Assembly: GCA_005880755.1 (NCBI GenBank)
Contig: VBGV01000237.1
Coordinates: 1 to 14,784 of the forward strand
Length of the DNA: 14,784 bases
Direction of reading: 5' to 3'
Source of the DNA: Chloroflexota bacterium
Lineage (GTDB): Bacteria; Chloroflexota; Dormibacteria; Dormibacterales; Dormibacteraceae
How positions within the stretch are numbered: the first letter of the stretch is position 1; the number at the start of each line of letters is the position of its first letter. Position numbers and translations under genes: made by a program. Positions 1 to 7,337 of the stretch are shown in pieces. A model generated the notes under the pieces. The model was not told where the DNA came from. It made no database searches and worked only from the letters and a program-made list of their open reading frames with translations.

Positions 1-25
1 CGAAGCCTACCTCGGCGCCGCCTAG
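1..25 (+). CDS. livG: LivG-type ABC transporter ATPase, C-terminal end only (partial)
   Basis: The first bases read E-A-Y-L-G-A-A-stop (codons from base 2, TAG at 23-25). LivG ATPases of branched-chain amino acid importers typically end in a similar V-x-EAYLG tail, and the next gene is livF, its usual partner. Only seven residues are visible, so the call rests on that tail and on gene order. The gap to the livF start is 2 bases, which suggests translational coupling. Confidence 0.6.
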
Positions 26-27
26 CA

Positions 28-738
28 GTGGCCCTTCTCGAGCTCGAAGACGTCCACGCGGGTTACGGGCCGACCTCGGTGCTGCACGGAGTGTCGCTGT
101 CGGTGCCGGAAGCCGGCGTGGTCTCGCTGTTGGGCGCAAACGGCGCCGGCAAGACGACGACGCTGCGTGCCGTCACCGGCGGCGTGCGGTGGAGCGGAGA
201 CATCCGGTTCGACGGCCGCTCGCTGCGACACATGCCGACCGAGGACATCGTGCGGCGCGGCATCGCGCATGTGCCAGAGGGGCGAGGCATCTGCACCGAG
301 CTCACCGTCGACGAGAACCTCAAGCTCGGCGCCCACCTCCGGAAGGATGGCGCCGAGGTGAGAAAGGACTACGACCGCGTCTTCGAATACTTCCCGGTAT
401 TGAAGGAAAGGCGACGGCTGTCGGCCAGCACACTGTCGGGCGGTGAGCAGCAGATGCTCGCGATCGCCCGCGCCCTGCTGATGAAGCCGCGACTGATGCT
501 GCTCGACGAGCCGTCGCTCGGCCTCGCGCCGATTGTCGTCCGATCCATCTTCGAGATCATCCGGTCGATCAACCAGACCAGTCACGTCGCCGTTCTGCTC
601 GTCGAGCAGAACGCGCTAATCGCCCTCGACCTTTCGAGCACCGCGTATGTGCTCGAGGTCGGGCGGGTGGCGGTGCGGGGTGAAAGCGCGCAGCTGAAAG
701 GCAACGAGTCGGTCCGCCGCTCGTACCTCGGGTACTAG
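28..738 (+). CDS. livF: LivF, branched-chain amino acid ABC transporter ATP-binding protein
   Basis: One of the two cytoplasmic ATPases that power a HAAT-family (Liv) importer. The 236-residue length matches the family (about 235). Visible motifs are Walker A GANGAGKTT at residues 36-44, the LivF-type Q-loop region VPEGRG at 82-87, the ABC signature LSGGE at 136-140, Walker B LMLLDEP at 156-162, and VEQN near 192-195, where other ABC ATPases carry the switch histidine; this VEQN form is normal for LivF. The start is GTG at 28, two bases after the livG stop. livH follows four bases after the stop, so this is an operon. The substrate could be Leu/Ile/Val or another amide or short-chain acid; sequence alone does not decide. 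Confidence 0.95.
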   Translation: MALLELEDVHAGYGPTSVLHGVSLSVPEAGVVSLLGANGAGKTTTLRAVTGGVRWSGDIRFDGRSLRHMPTEDIVRRGIAHVPEGRGICTELTVDENLKLGAHLRKDGAEVRKDYDRVFEYFPVLKERRRLSASTLSGGEQQMLAIARALLMKPRLMLLDEPSLGLAPIVVRSIFEIIRSINQTSHVAVLLVEQNALIALDLSSTAYVLEVGRVAVRGESAQLKGNESVRRSYLGY

Positions 739-742
739 GCAA

Positions 743-1624
743 GTGCAGGAGTTTCTGCAGCAGGTCGTCAGCGGCATCGCCACCGGCGGCATCTTCGCGA
801 GCCTCGCGCTGGCGCTCGTCTTGATCTACAACGCGATGGGCCTGGTCAACTTCGCGCAGGGCGAGATGGCGATGTTCGCAACGTTCGTCGCCTACGCCCT
901 GGTCACGCGTGGCATGAGCTACTGGATTGCGCTGCCCATCACCCTCGTGGTCGCCTTCGCGGGCGGCTTGCTGATCCAGCGAGTCGTCATCCGCCCCGTC
1001 GAGCGCGCGCCGATTCTGACGCTGGTCATCATCACGCTCGGTCTGGCCGCACTGGTCAACGGGCTTGCGGGATTCATCTTCGGCTATGTGCCTCGCTCGT
1101 TCCCGAGTCCATTCCCGTCCGACACGGTCGACCTCCTGGGAGTGTTCGTCAGCTACCGCGACCTCGGGGTCATCGGCGTGTCGGGGCTGGTGCTGCTTGG
1201 GATTTACCTGTTGCTTCAGCGCACAACCGTCGGTCTCACGCTGCGCGCCGCCGCGCACCATCCCGAGGCGAGTCGCCTCCTCGGCGTGCAGGTGAGCTGG
1301 ATGCTCGCGCTGGGGTGGGGCCTTGCATCTGCGGTGGGAGCGGTTTCCGGGATCATGGTCGCCCCGATCCTGCTGCTCGAGCCGAACATGATGCAGTCGA
1401 TCATCATCTATGCCTTCGCCGCGGCGGTCCTCGGCGGAATCGAGAGCCCGCTGGGGGCGGTGGTGGGCGGCCTGGTCGTCGGCGTGACCATCAATCTCGC
1501 GGGCGCCTATCTGCCGTTTGTGGGCGGCGATCTCCAGCTTGCGGTCGGCCTGGCGATCATCATCGCCGTCCTCATCATCCGTCCCAACGGACTCTTCGGG
1601 CGAGCCGCGGTCCGCCGAGTCTAA
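743..1624 (+). CDS. livH: LivH, branched-chain amino acid ABC transporter permease
   Basis: Inner-membrane permease of the importer, pairing with LivM to form the channel. It has 293 residues, the usual LivH length, and is hydrophobic almost throughout with about eight likely membrane segments. The N-terminal NFAQGE (residues 36-41) matches the conserved N-x-A-x-G-E of LivH proteins. The loop from about residue 167 (RAAAHHPEASRLLGV) is the EAA-like cytoplasmic loop that docks with the ATPases. The start is GTG at 743, four bases after livF, without a strong ribosome binding site, so translation is probably coupled. The TAA stop sits at the edge of a non-coding repeat (copy A) that separates livH from livM. 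Confidence 0.93.
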   Translation: MQEFLQQVVSGIATGGIFASLALALVLIYNAMGLVNFAQGEMAMFATFVAYALVTRGMSYWIALPITLVVAFAGGLLIQRVVIRPVERAPILTLVIITLGLAALVNGLAGFIFGYVPRSFPSPFPSDTVDLLGVFVSYRDLGVIGVSGLVLLGIYLLLQRTTVGLTLRAAAHHPEASRLLGVQVSWMLALGWGLASAVGAVSGIMVAPILLLEPNMMQSIIIYAFAAAVLGGIESPLGAVVGGLVVGVTINLAGAYLPFVGGDLQLAVGLAIIIAVLIIRPNGLFGRAAVRRV

Positions 1625-1817
1625 GTGGCCCACCCCAGAGCCTCCTTGCATCTTCGCTGGCCTAGGCGGCCGGGCGCCTTTGGCGCTGAAGCCGGCGTCG
1701 ACTCCTGCGCGCGCTCGGTCACGCATCTACGCGATGCGCTCCCTCGCGTGCTCGTCGTCTCCTTGGCTCCGGCCGCCGATGCCGCGAAGATGCTGCGGAT
1801 CTCTGGTGCGGGCCACT
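1622..1817 (+). repeat. Dispersed non-coding repeat, copy A (fills the livH-livM gap)
   Basis: This 196-bp segment matches the reverse strand of 7342-7576 (copy B). The core 1682-1779 is identical to copy B at 92 of 98 positions. An upstream block, 1644-1678 (CCTTGCATCTTCGC through CGGGCGCC), also matches nearly throughout, and the outer edges are degenerate but alignable. Between the blocks copy A has 3 bases where copy B has 42. The six core differences fall in all three codon phases, so the conservation is not protein-like. A small hairpin, CGCATC-tacgc-GATGCG (1722-1738), is unchanged in both copies. Liv operons usually have almost no gap between livH and livM, so this looks like an insertion. 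No transposase lies nearby. It could be a MITE-like element or a repeated structured RNA. Confidence 0.85.
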
Positions 1818-1818
1818 G

Positions 1819-2910
1819 ATGCTGCAGCGCATTCGCACCGCGCCGCCCCGCTACTGGCTCGTCGCGATCGTCGTGATCTTTTTCGTGGGCTTCCCCACCG
1901 TGATCAGCAGCTTCCAGACGAGCCTATGGACGCAGGCGCTGGTGCTCGCGATCGCGATCATGGGACTCAACATCCTCGTCGGCTACAGCGGGCAGCTCTC
2001 GCTTGGCCATGGCGCGTTCATGGCCCTGGGTGCCTACACCTCGGCGATCCTCGCCCACCATTACAAGCTCGACTACCTGATCACGATCCCGATCGCGGCC
2101 CTGCTGACCGGGGTGGTCGGGTTCCTGTTCGGGATTCCGGCGCTGCGGCTGTCCGCGCTGTACCTCGCCCTGGCCACGTTTGCGCTTGCGGTGGTTACGC
2201 CCAGCCTCATCAAACGTCCGGACGCGTTGACCGGCGGCGTGCAGGGGATCCTGGTCATCCAGCCTGACCCGCCGCAATTCGCCCAGGACACTTTCGCGAC
2301 CGTCACCGGGACAGTCATGAGCAGCGACCAGTGGATCTACTACGTCGCCCTGTTCTGCGCGCTGCTGCTCTTCTGGGTGGCGTGGAACCTGGTGCGCCAC
2401 CGGCCCGGGCGCGCCATGCGCGCGATCCGCGACGGCGAGGTGGCGGCCGCCGCCTCGGGAGTCAACATCGCGGGTTACAAGACGATGGCTTTCGGCATTT
2501 CCGCTTTCTACGCCGGCACGGCCGGATCGCTCTTCGGCCTGGCGACCGGCTTCGTCAGCCCGGACACCTTTCCGGTCTCGCTGTCGATCCAGCTCCTGGT
2601 GGGAGCGGTGGTGGGCGGTCTCGCCTCGATCCCCGGACCGCTGCTGGGCGCGATCTTCGCGTACTTCCTGCCGATCGAGTCGAACCAGTGGGTGCCGAGC
2701 CAGGCCTGGATCCCAGTCCAGATCGCGTCCACCGTCAAGAACGCGGGACCGGCGGTCTCCTACGGCGTGGTGCTGATTGCGATCATGATGTTCGCCCCGA
2801 ACGGGATCGTCGGACTGGTCAATTCCGGCTACGCCGCGCTGAACCGGCGGTTGCGCGGGGCGGGTGATCGGGAGACTGGACAGATGCCGCCGGACGCCCA
2901 GACTGTTTAA
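1819..2910 (+). CDS. livM: LivM, branched-chain amino acid ABC transporter permease
   Basis: Second membrane permease of the importer. It has 363 residues, typical outside the enterics, whose LivM is longer. Multiple hydrophobic segments start at about residue 14. The stretch GLNILVGYSGQLSLGHGAF (about residues 50-68) is the LivM hallmark, and the EAA-like loop RAMRAIRDGEVAAAASGVN lies near residues 198-216. The ATG start at 1819 directly follows repeat copy A, whose degenerate right end supplies the bases before the start, so any ribosome binding site there is weak. The C-terminal tail (RGAGDRETGQ and beyond) is hydrophilic and probably cytoplasmic. The substrate-binding protein gene follows 31 bases later. 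Confidence 0.94.
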   Translation: MLQRIRTAPPRYWLVAIVVIFFVGFPTVISSFQTSLWTQALVLAIAIMGLNILVGYSGQLSLGHGAFMALGAYTSAILAHHYKLDYLITIPIAALLTGVVGFLFGIPALRLSALYLALATFALAVVTPSLIKRPDALTGGVQGILVIQPDPPQFAQDTFATVTGTVMSSDQWIYYVALFCALLLFWVAWNLVRHRPGRAMRAIRDGEVAAAASGVNIAGYKTMAFGISAFYAGTAGSLFGLATGFVSPDTFPVSLSIQLLVGAVVGGLASIPGPLLGAIFAYFLPIESNQWVPSQAWIPVQIASTVKNAGPAVSYGVVLIAIMMFAPNGIVGLVNSGYAALNRRLRGAGDRETGQMPPDAQTV

Positions 2911-2928
2911 ATAGCTGTTCATTAAAGT

Positions 2929-2935
2929 GGGAGGG
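2929..2935 (+). promoter_or_regulatory. Shine-Dalgarno site that fixes the binding-protein start at 2942
   Basis: GGGAGGG lies six bases before ATG 2942. This favours that start over the in-frame GTG at 2927, which overlaps the site itself. Starting at 2942 also gives a clean lipoprotein signal peptide. It is the strongest ribosome binding site in the liv region, fitting the higher level at which binding proteins are usually made. Confidence 0.75.
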
Positions 2936-2941
2936 ATTTCT

Positions 2942-4174
2942 ATGGGACCAAAAGCACCTCGGTTGGCCGCGCTGGCGGTCTTCTTCGTCACCCTGGCCGC
3001 CTGCGGCGGCACGGCGACCCCCACTCCGCAGACCGACATCGGGATCACCAGCGACTCGATCCTGCTGGGCAACACAATCGCGCAGTCGGGGCCCGCCGCG
3101 GCGTACGGCACCATCGGCAACGCTGAGCTCGCCTACTTCACATACGTGAACGGCCAAGGCGGAGTCAACGGCCGCAAGATCAACTTCAAGATCCTCGACG
3201 ACGCGTACAACCCCGCGCAGACGGTGCCCCTGACCAAGCAGCTCGTCGAGAACGACCAGGTCTTCGCCATGTTCAGCGGCCTCGGCACGCAGGACCAGGT
3301 CTCCGTGCGCGATTACCTGAACAGCAAGAAGGTTCCCCAGCTGTTCGTCGCCACCGGCGCCACAACCTTCAACAAGGATTTCGGCTCCAACCCGTGGACG
3401 CTTGGCTGGCAGCCCCCGTACCAGGGCGAGTCGCACATCTACGCCCAGGACGTCCTGAAGAACCACGCCGGCGCGAAGATCGGCGTCCTCTACCAGAACG
3501 ACGACTACGGGCAGGACTATCTGAAAGGGCTGACCGACGGTCTTGGCTCGAACGCCTCGATGATCGTGGCCAAGGAGAGCTACGACGTGACGGCCGCCAA
3601 TACGGCCGCCCAGCTCACGAAGCTGAAGGCCTCGGGCGCTGACACGCTGTTCATCTTCGCGACCCCCGGATTCACCATCAAGTCGCTGGTGACGGTCACG
3701 CTCCTCCACTGGGAGCCGACCATCTACCTCAACTCGGTCTCCAACCCGCAGGTCTACATGGGCCTGGCCAAGAAAGCCGGCGCCGCGTTGAAGAACGTGA
3801 CGAGCGTCGGCTACCTCAAGGACCCGACCGATCCGCAGTGGGCGAACGACGAGGGCATGAAGCTGTACAAGACGGTGATCGCCAGCTGCTCGACCTGCAA
3901 GCCTGAAGACGGCTTCAACATCTACGGCGTCGCGGTCGCATACACGATGGTCGACGTGCTGAAGCAAGCCGGCACGGTCATGACACGGAAGAACGTGATG
4001 GACATCGCGGCCAACAAACTGAATGAGACCAATCCGTTCCTGCTGCCCAACGTCAAGGTCAGGACGACCTCGTCTGACCACTTCCCGATCATGCAGGAGC
4101 AGGTCATCACCTGGAACGGCACCGGATGGACGCTCCAGGGCAGCCTGATCGACGAGCGGGGCACGATCAAGTAG
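2942..4174 (+). CDS. Branched-chain amino acid ABC transporter substrate-binding lipoprotein (LivJ/LivK-like)
   Basis: Extracytoplasmic binding protein that captures substrate for the LivHM-FG importer. Residues 1-20 form a lipoprotein signal peptide with the lipobox L18-A19-A20-C21, so the mature protein is lipid-anchored at C21. After a short Thr/Pro linker comes a type 1 periplasmic binding fold (Peripla_BP_6-like), beginning IGITSDSILLGNTIAQSGPAA, a pattern typical of HAAT binding proteins. It has 410 residues. A Cys pair in SCSTC, about two thirds of the way along, may form a local disulfide. The gene closes the liv operon, 31 bases after livM. Ligand specificity cannot be read from the sequence; related proteins bind Leu/Ile/Val, urea, amides or aromatic acids. 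Confidence 0.92.
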   Translation: MGPKAPRLAALAVFFVTLAACGGTATPTPQTDIGITSDSILLGNTIAQSGPAAAYGTIGNAELAYFTYVNGQGGVNGRKINFKILDDAYNPAQTVPLTKQLVENDQVFAMFSGLGTQDQVSVRDYLNSKKVPQLFVATGATTFNKDFGSNPWTLGWQPPYQGESHIYAQDVLKNHAGAKIGVLYQNDDYGQDYLKGLTDGLGSNASMIVAKESYDVTAANTAAQLTKLKASGADTLFIFATPGFTIKSLVTVTLLHWEPTIYLNSVSNPQVYMGLAKKAGAALKNVTSVGYLKDPTDPQWANDEGMKLYKTVIASCSTCKPEDGFNIYGVAVAYTMVDVLKQAGTVMTRKNVMDIAANKLNETNPFLLPNVKVRTTSSDHFPIMQEQVITWNGTGWTLQGSLIDERGTIK

Positions 4175-4184
4175 CACGCGCGCT

Positions 4185-4246
4185 GGTAGGCCTGCGGCCC
4201 TCGCCGGGCGCGCGCAGGGCGCACCCCTACTGGGTGCAGGCCTACC
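4185..4246 (+). repeat. Perfect 11-bp inverted repeat at the end of the liv operon and start of the next gene
   Basis: GGTAGGCCTGC (4185-4195) and GCAGGCCTACC (4236-4246) are exact reverse complements separated by 40 bases. A smaller GCCC-tcgcc-GGGC hairpin (4197-4209) lies between them. The right arm covers the first codons after the likely GTG start at 4234, so the folded RNA would occlude that start. No T-run follows, so this is not a classic terminator. Confidence 0.5.
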
Positions 4247-5046
4247 TCCTGGTCTACACCCCGATCGGGCTTTTCGCGGACAGCCGGGTCACCGCCGTAT
4301 GGCAGCAGTACCTGCTCGGTGTCCTGACGTTTTTGGTCCTCTATCTCGCCGCGCTGAAAGCTCCGCGCGAGCAGCGCGCGCAGGTGTGGACGTGCGTGGC
4401 CGTGGCGACTTGTTTCGAGATCTTCGGCTCGCTGGTCTGGGGCATCTACCAGTACCGGCTCCACAACCTGCCGCTCTTCGTGCCGCCTGGCCACGGAATC
4501 GTCTACCTGTTCGGTCTGCTTGCCGCCCAGACGCCGGTGGTCATGCGGTACGGCCGCCGCGTGGCGCATTTCGTCCTCGCCGCAGCCGGGGCGTGGGCTC
4601 TGGCGGGGCTCACGGTGCTGCCCGCCTTCACCGGGCGCGTCGACGTGCAGGGCGCGCTGTGCTTCCCCGTCTTCGCCTACTTCTTGCTCCGCTCACCGCG
4701 CTGGCCGCTATTCGCCGCGATCTTCATCATCGTCAGCGAGCTGGAGATCTTCGGCACGTCGTTCGGCAACTGGTACTGGATGCCGGTGGCGCCGTGGACG
4801 CACATCCCCTCCGGCAATCCGCCCTCCGTGATCGCGGGCGGTTACTGCGTGATCGATGCGTCCGTGCTGATCGTCCTGTGGACTTACAGGGTCGGCTTGA
4901 AGACCATCATGACGAGGATCAAGACCACGATCACGCCGAAGGCGGGACCCATGATCCGATTCCGACCCGAAAGCCTGGAGAACTCAGGTGAGCTCGTGTC
5001 TCCGGCATCGACCAGCTTGATCAAATCCCGCAGCAGGGGCGTGTAG
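4234..5046 (+). CDS. Integral membrane protein of unknown function
   Basis: I cannot assign a function. The protein is about 270 residues and strongly hydrophobic, with roughly seven or eight probable membrane segments. Notable motifs are NLPLFVPPGHGIVYLFGL near the middle and PSGNPPSVIAGGYC in the C-terminal third; these look like conserved family signatures rather than random hydrophobic sequence. The start is uncertain: GTG 4234 is the first conventional start after the binding-protein stop, while an in-frame ATG at 4126 would overlap that gene by 49 bases. The last 54 codons (4884-5046) lie antisense to the DUF2269 gene, and the tail they encode (basic, Ser-rich) probably carries no conserved domain. 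The gene is on the liv strand but need not belong to the transporter. Confidence 0.65.
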   Translation: MQAYLLVYTPIGLFADSRVTAVWQQYLLGVLTFLVLYLAALKAPREQRAQVWTCVAVATCFEIFGSLVWGIYQYRLHNLPLFVPPGHGIVYLFGLLAAQTPVVMRYGRRVAHFVLAAAGAWALAGLTVLPAFTGRVDVQGALCFPVFAYFLLRSPRWPLFAAIFIIVSELEIFGTSFGNWYWMPVAPWTHIPSGNPPSVIAGGYCVIDASVLIVLWTYRVGLKTIMTRIKTTITPKAGPMIRFRPESLENSGELVSPASTSLIKSRSRGV

Positions 5047-5342
5047 ACGGCCACCGCGAGCACGCCCAGGATCGCGAACAGCACGAGAGCGAGGATGATC
5101 CACAGCGACGTGATCGGCCAGCGGTTGACGAAGACCATCACGAGCCCCGTCAGCAGAAGTACGCCGTAGGCCGGGTTCGCGATCCGGTCGTCCAGGAACT
5201 TGATCCCCTTGAGCGTGAACCCGAGGTGGGCCGGGTCGGCCTGCGACCGAGCGTTCCACACGCCGTAGGTGATGTTCGCTCCCACCGCCGTGATGGCGGA
5301 GAGGACGTGGATGAACTTCAGCACCACGTACAGCGAGAACAT
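4884..5342 (-). CDS. DUF2269-like integral membrane protein
   Basis: A 152-residue protein with about four membrane segments. The opening FSLYVVLKFIHVLSAITAVG resembles the DUF2269 family of small predicted membrane proteins, whose function is unknown. The His in the first helix (KFIHVLS) is typical of this group. The start ATG at 5342 shares one base with the TGA stop of the upstream MaoC gene (TGATG), so it is the last gene of a coupled four-gene operon. The 3' end lies inside the convergent plus-strand membrane gene (163-base overlap). A role linked to the lipid or acyl-CoA chemistry of its operon is inferred from position only. Confidence 0.8.
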   Translation of the reverse strand: MFSLYVVLKFIHVLSAITAVGANITYGVWNARSQADPAHLGFTLKGIKFLDDRIANPAYGVLLLTGLVMVFVNRWPITSLWIILALVLFAILGVLAVAVYTPLLRDLIKLVDAGDTSSPEFSRLSGRNRIMGPAFGVIVVLILVMMVFKPTL

Positions 5343-5737
5343 CAGGTGCCCACCCGCACGGTAGCGGTTCCGGTTGTGGTCCGCTTGCCGCCCTCGTCCT
5401 CGCCCCATACCTCGAGCTCGACCTCGTCGCCCTCCACCTTCGTGACCCGGCCCCGGCAGCGATATGCGTGATCAGGCTGGTCGATCCCGCGGTAGCTCAC
5501 CTCAAAGGTCTTGAGCGTGCCGCGGTCGCCCAGCCAGTCGGTGACGAGCTGGCCGAGGAAAGCTGCCTTCAGCAGGCCATGGAGGATCACCCCCGGCAGA
5601 CCCACGCTTTTCGCGTAAGCCTGGTCGTAATGGATCTCATAGAAGTCGCCCTGCGCGCCCGCGTACTGCACTAGCTGGCGCGTCGTCGGGTGTTTGACCA
5701 GCTCGGGAATCTCCTGGCCGACCTTCACGTTCATCAT
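5342..5737 (-). CDS. MaoC-like dehydratase/hydratase, HadB-like catalytic subunit
   Basis: Hot-dog fold (R)-specific hydratase/dehydratase of 131 residues. The hydratase-2 motif is present as DFYEIHYD (residues 31-38), with D31 and H36 in the D-x4-H spacing of the catalytic pair. It is followed by GLPGVILHGLL, the usual GxxxHG region lining the active site. Such proteins add water to, or remove it from, trans-2-enoyl/3-hydroxyacyl thioesters. The gene overlaps the stop of the HadA-like gene: the start is ATG 5737 or the next codon, ATG 5734. Adjacent HadA/HadB-like halves commonly form a heterodimer in which the B-type subunit carries the catalytic residues. Whether the thioester is CoA or ACP is unclear; the acyl-CoA dehydrogenase partner favours CoA. 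Confidence 0.88.
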   Translation of the reverse strand: MMNVKVGQEIPELVKHPTTRQLVQYAGAQGDFYEIHYDQAYAKSVGLPGVILHGLLKAAFLGQLVTDWLGDRGTLKTFEVSYRGIDQPDHAYRCRGRVTKVEGDEVELEVWGEDEGGKRTTTGTATVRVGT

Positions 5738-6153
5738 CTGCGGATCATGGTTCCGCGCAAGCGAGCGACCCGCTCACCGCGCTGGTTGACGTAGTCGGTT
5801 TCGAAGACGATAAACAGCAGGTTGCCGGACGAACCCGCTTTGTCGTAAACGTCGACGACTCGGCCCTTCGCTGTGACCTGGTCGCCGATGAGCACCGGCT
5901 CGAAGTACTCAAAGCGGTTGCCGCCGTTGAGCCAAGAGTGGCCGAACTCTTCTGCGTCGTTCAGGTGCAGTGACGCGGCCGCCAGTGCGACGAGAAACGT
6001 GGGCGGCGCTTCCTTCGTCCAGCGTGGGTTCGGGTCGCCGATGGCCTCGGCGAACCGCCTCAAATGACCCGCCTCGACAGGCGCGGTCACCTCGGGCCCA
6101 TCGACGCCGATGCGCGACTTCACCTTGTCGATAACCCAGGCCGTCGTGGTCAT
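5734..6153 (-). CDS. MaoC N-terminal/FAS1-type dehydratase, HadA-like subunit
   Basis: A 139-residue hot-dog protein of the MaoC_dehydrat_N type. Visible landmarks are an N-terminal helix with FAEAIGDPNPRW, then PPTFLVAL, then GGNRFEYFEPVLIGDQVTAK, the usual order in HadA/HadC-like subunits. It lacks the D-x4-H catalytic motif seen in its downstream neighbour, so it is probably the substrate-shaping, non-catalytic half of a heterodimer. The start ATG 6153 overlaps the TGA of the acyl-CoA dehydrogenase (ATGA), and the stop overlaps the start of the HadB-like gene, so the three are coupled. A longer open frame reaching 6261 is antisense-like sequence inside the dehydrogenase gene and was not used. 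Confidence 0.87.
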   Translation of the reverse strand: MTTTAWVIDKVKSRIGVDGPEVTAPVEAGHLRRFAEAIGDPNPRWTKEAPPTFLVALAAASLHLNDAEEFGHSWLNGGNRFEYFEPVLIGDQVTAKGRVVDVYDKAGSSGNLLFIVFETDYVNQRGERVARLRGTMIRR

Positions 6154-7322
6154 CGTCCGCGCGGGAGGCCGAGCACCCGCTCGGCGATGATGTTGCGCTG
6201 GATCTCTGACGAGCCCGCATAGATCGTCTCGGCCTGCGCCCACATCCAGCCGTATTGCCATCGCCCCTCTTCGATCGCGAGGGAGGATTCCGGCGCCAGG
6301 GCGCCGTACATGCCCTCGACCCCGACCGCGGCCTCCTGCAGGCGCTTGTCCATCTCGCTCCAGTAGAGCTTCGTCACGCTGGCTTCGGGGCCGGGCGCGT
6401 GACCGTGCTGCGCCTTGGTCAGGTTGCGGAGGCCGATCAGGCGAAAGACATGCGCCTCGATCTGCGCCTGGGCGATCCTCTGCCGCGTGGCGGGGTCGGC
6501 TCCCGCGCCGCGTTCCCGCGCCAGCGCCGCAAGCTCGGCCACCGCGCGCTCGAAGCGCGCGGCCTGCGCGAGGCCGCCGCGCTCAAAGCCGAACACCGTC
6601 ATCGCAATCTTCCATCCGTCGCCAGACTGCCCGACGAGATCGCGCTCCTCGACGTCCGCTCCCGAAAGGAAGATCTCGCAGAACTCGCCGCCGCCAGTCA
6701 TCTGCTTGATCCGCCGCACTTCGACGCCCGGCTGCTTCATGTCGACGAGGAAGAACCCGATCCCGCGGTGAGGTTCGGCGGCCGGATCCGTGCGGGCGAG
6801 CAGAAAGCTCTTGTCGGAGTAGTGCGCGCCGCTCGACCACGTCTTCTGGCCGCTGAGCACCCACTTCCCATCCCGACGCTCGGCTCGCGTGCGCAGTCCG
6901 GCGAGGTCGCTCCCGGCGTCCGGCTCGCTGAAGCCCTGGCAGAAGATGAGCTCGCCGCTGAGGATCTTCTCGATGTAGGTCTCTTTCTGCCAGTCGCTCC
7001 CAAGTGCCACGAGCGTGGGTGCGAGCAAGGTCACGCCGAGACGCCCGAGGATGCCAGGAGCCCCGGCCGTCGTCATCTCCTCCTGGTAGATCGCCTGCAT
7101 CACAGGCGTTGCGCCGCGGCCCCCGGCCTCTTGCGGCCAGCCGAGCTTCAACCAGCCGCCCTCATACAGGCGTCGCTGCCACTCGCGCTGGAGCTCTGTG
7201 TCCTCTTCCTCACGGTAGCCCCCGGCGGCGCCGTGCCTCCACTCGGCGGGCAGGTTGCCGTCGAGCCAGGTTCGCACCTCCTGCCGGAAGGATTCCTCTT
7301 CTGGAGTGAATCCCAGATCCAC
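6150..7322 (-). CDS. Acyl-CoA dehydrogenase (FadE type)
   Basis: FAD-dependent alpha,beta-desaturation of an acyl-CoA, first step of beta-oxidation-like chemistry. It has 390 residues, standard length. The start chosen is GTG 7322, giving MDLGFTPEEESFRQEVRTWL, the normal N-terminus; the open frame upstream is repeat copy B. Seen are the acyl-CoA dehydrogenase signature around FCQGFSEPDAGSDLA (127-141), LSGQKTWSSGAH (157-167), and IYAGSSEIQRN near the end (368-378). Where MCAD has its catalytic Glu (Y-E-G-T), this protein has Ala369. E247 in FGFERGG lies where isovaleryl-CoA dehydrogenase carries its base and is the likely substitute (inference). It heads the operon with HadA/HadB-like subunits, an arrangement that recalls steroid or branched-acyl side-chain degradation clusters. 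No clear ribosome binding site is visible before the GTG. Confidence 0.92.
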   Translation of the reverse strand: MDLGFTPEEESFRQEVRTWLDGNLPAEWRHGAAGGYREEEDTELQREWQRRLYEGGWLKLGWPQEAGGRGATPVMQAIYQEEMTTAGAPGILGRLGVTLLAPTLVALGSDWQKETYIEKILSGELIFCQGFSEPDAGSDLAGLRTRAERRDGKWVLSGQKTWSSGAHYSDKSFLLARTDPAAEPHRGIGFFLVDMKQPGVEVRRIKQMTGGGEFCEIFLSGADVEERDLVGQSGDGWKIAMTVFGFERGGLAQAARFERAVAELAALARERGAGADPATRQRIAQAQIEAHVFRLIGLRNLTKAQHGHAPGPEASVTKLYWSEMDKRLQEAAVGVEGMYGALAPESSLAIEEGRWQYGWMWAQAETIYAGSSEIQRNIIAERVLGLPRGR

Positions 7323-7323
7323 G

Positions 7324-7337
7324 GTTAGGACGCTAAC
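7324..7337. promoter_or_regulatory. Possible operator: palindrome GTTAG-gacg-CTAAC next to the acyl-CoA dehydrogenase start
   Basis: A perfect 5-bp dyad with a 4-base spacer, ending two bases before the GTG start at 7322. Its size and position suit a TetR-type repressor half-site pair, and such regulators often control fatty-acid and steroid degradation genes. No regulator gene is visible in the window, and the site is short enough to arise by chance. Confidence 0.25.

Noticed and set aside
569..1726. Long minus-strand open frame opposite livH and repeat copy A
   Set aside because: Its product is rich in Arg, Asp and His with no recognisable motif, and livH on the other strand is unmistakable. 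This is a normal antisense shadow in GC-rich DNA.
1625..1819. Small plus-strand frame in the livH-livM gap
   Set aside because: It lies entirely in repeat copy A. Differences from copy B show no codon-phase bias, so a small protein is not supported.
1924..4177. Long minus-strand frames opposite livM and the binding protein
   Set aside because: Low-complexity charged translations with no motif, lying fully within well-supported genes.
6255..7328. Plus-strand frame of 357 codons opposite the acyl-CoA dehydrogenase
   Set aside because: The dehydrogenase has complete family motifs along its length; the plus frame has none.
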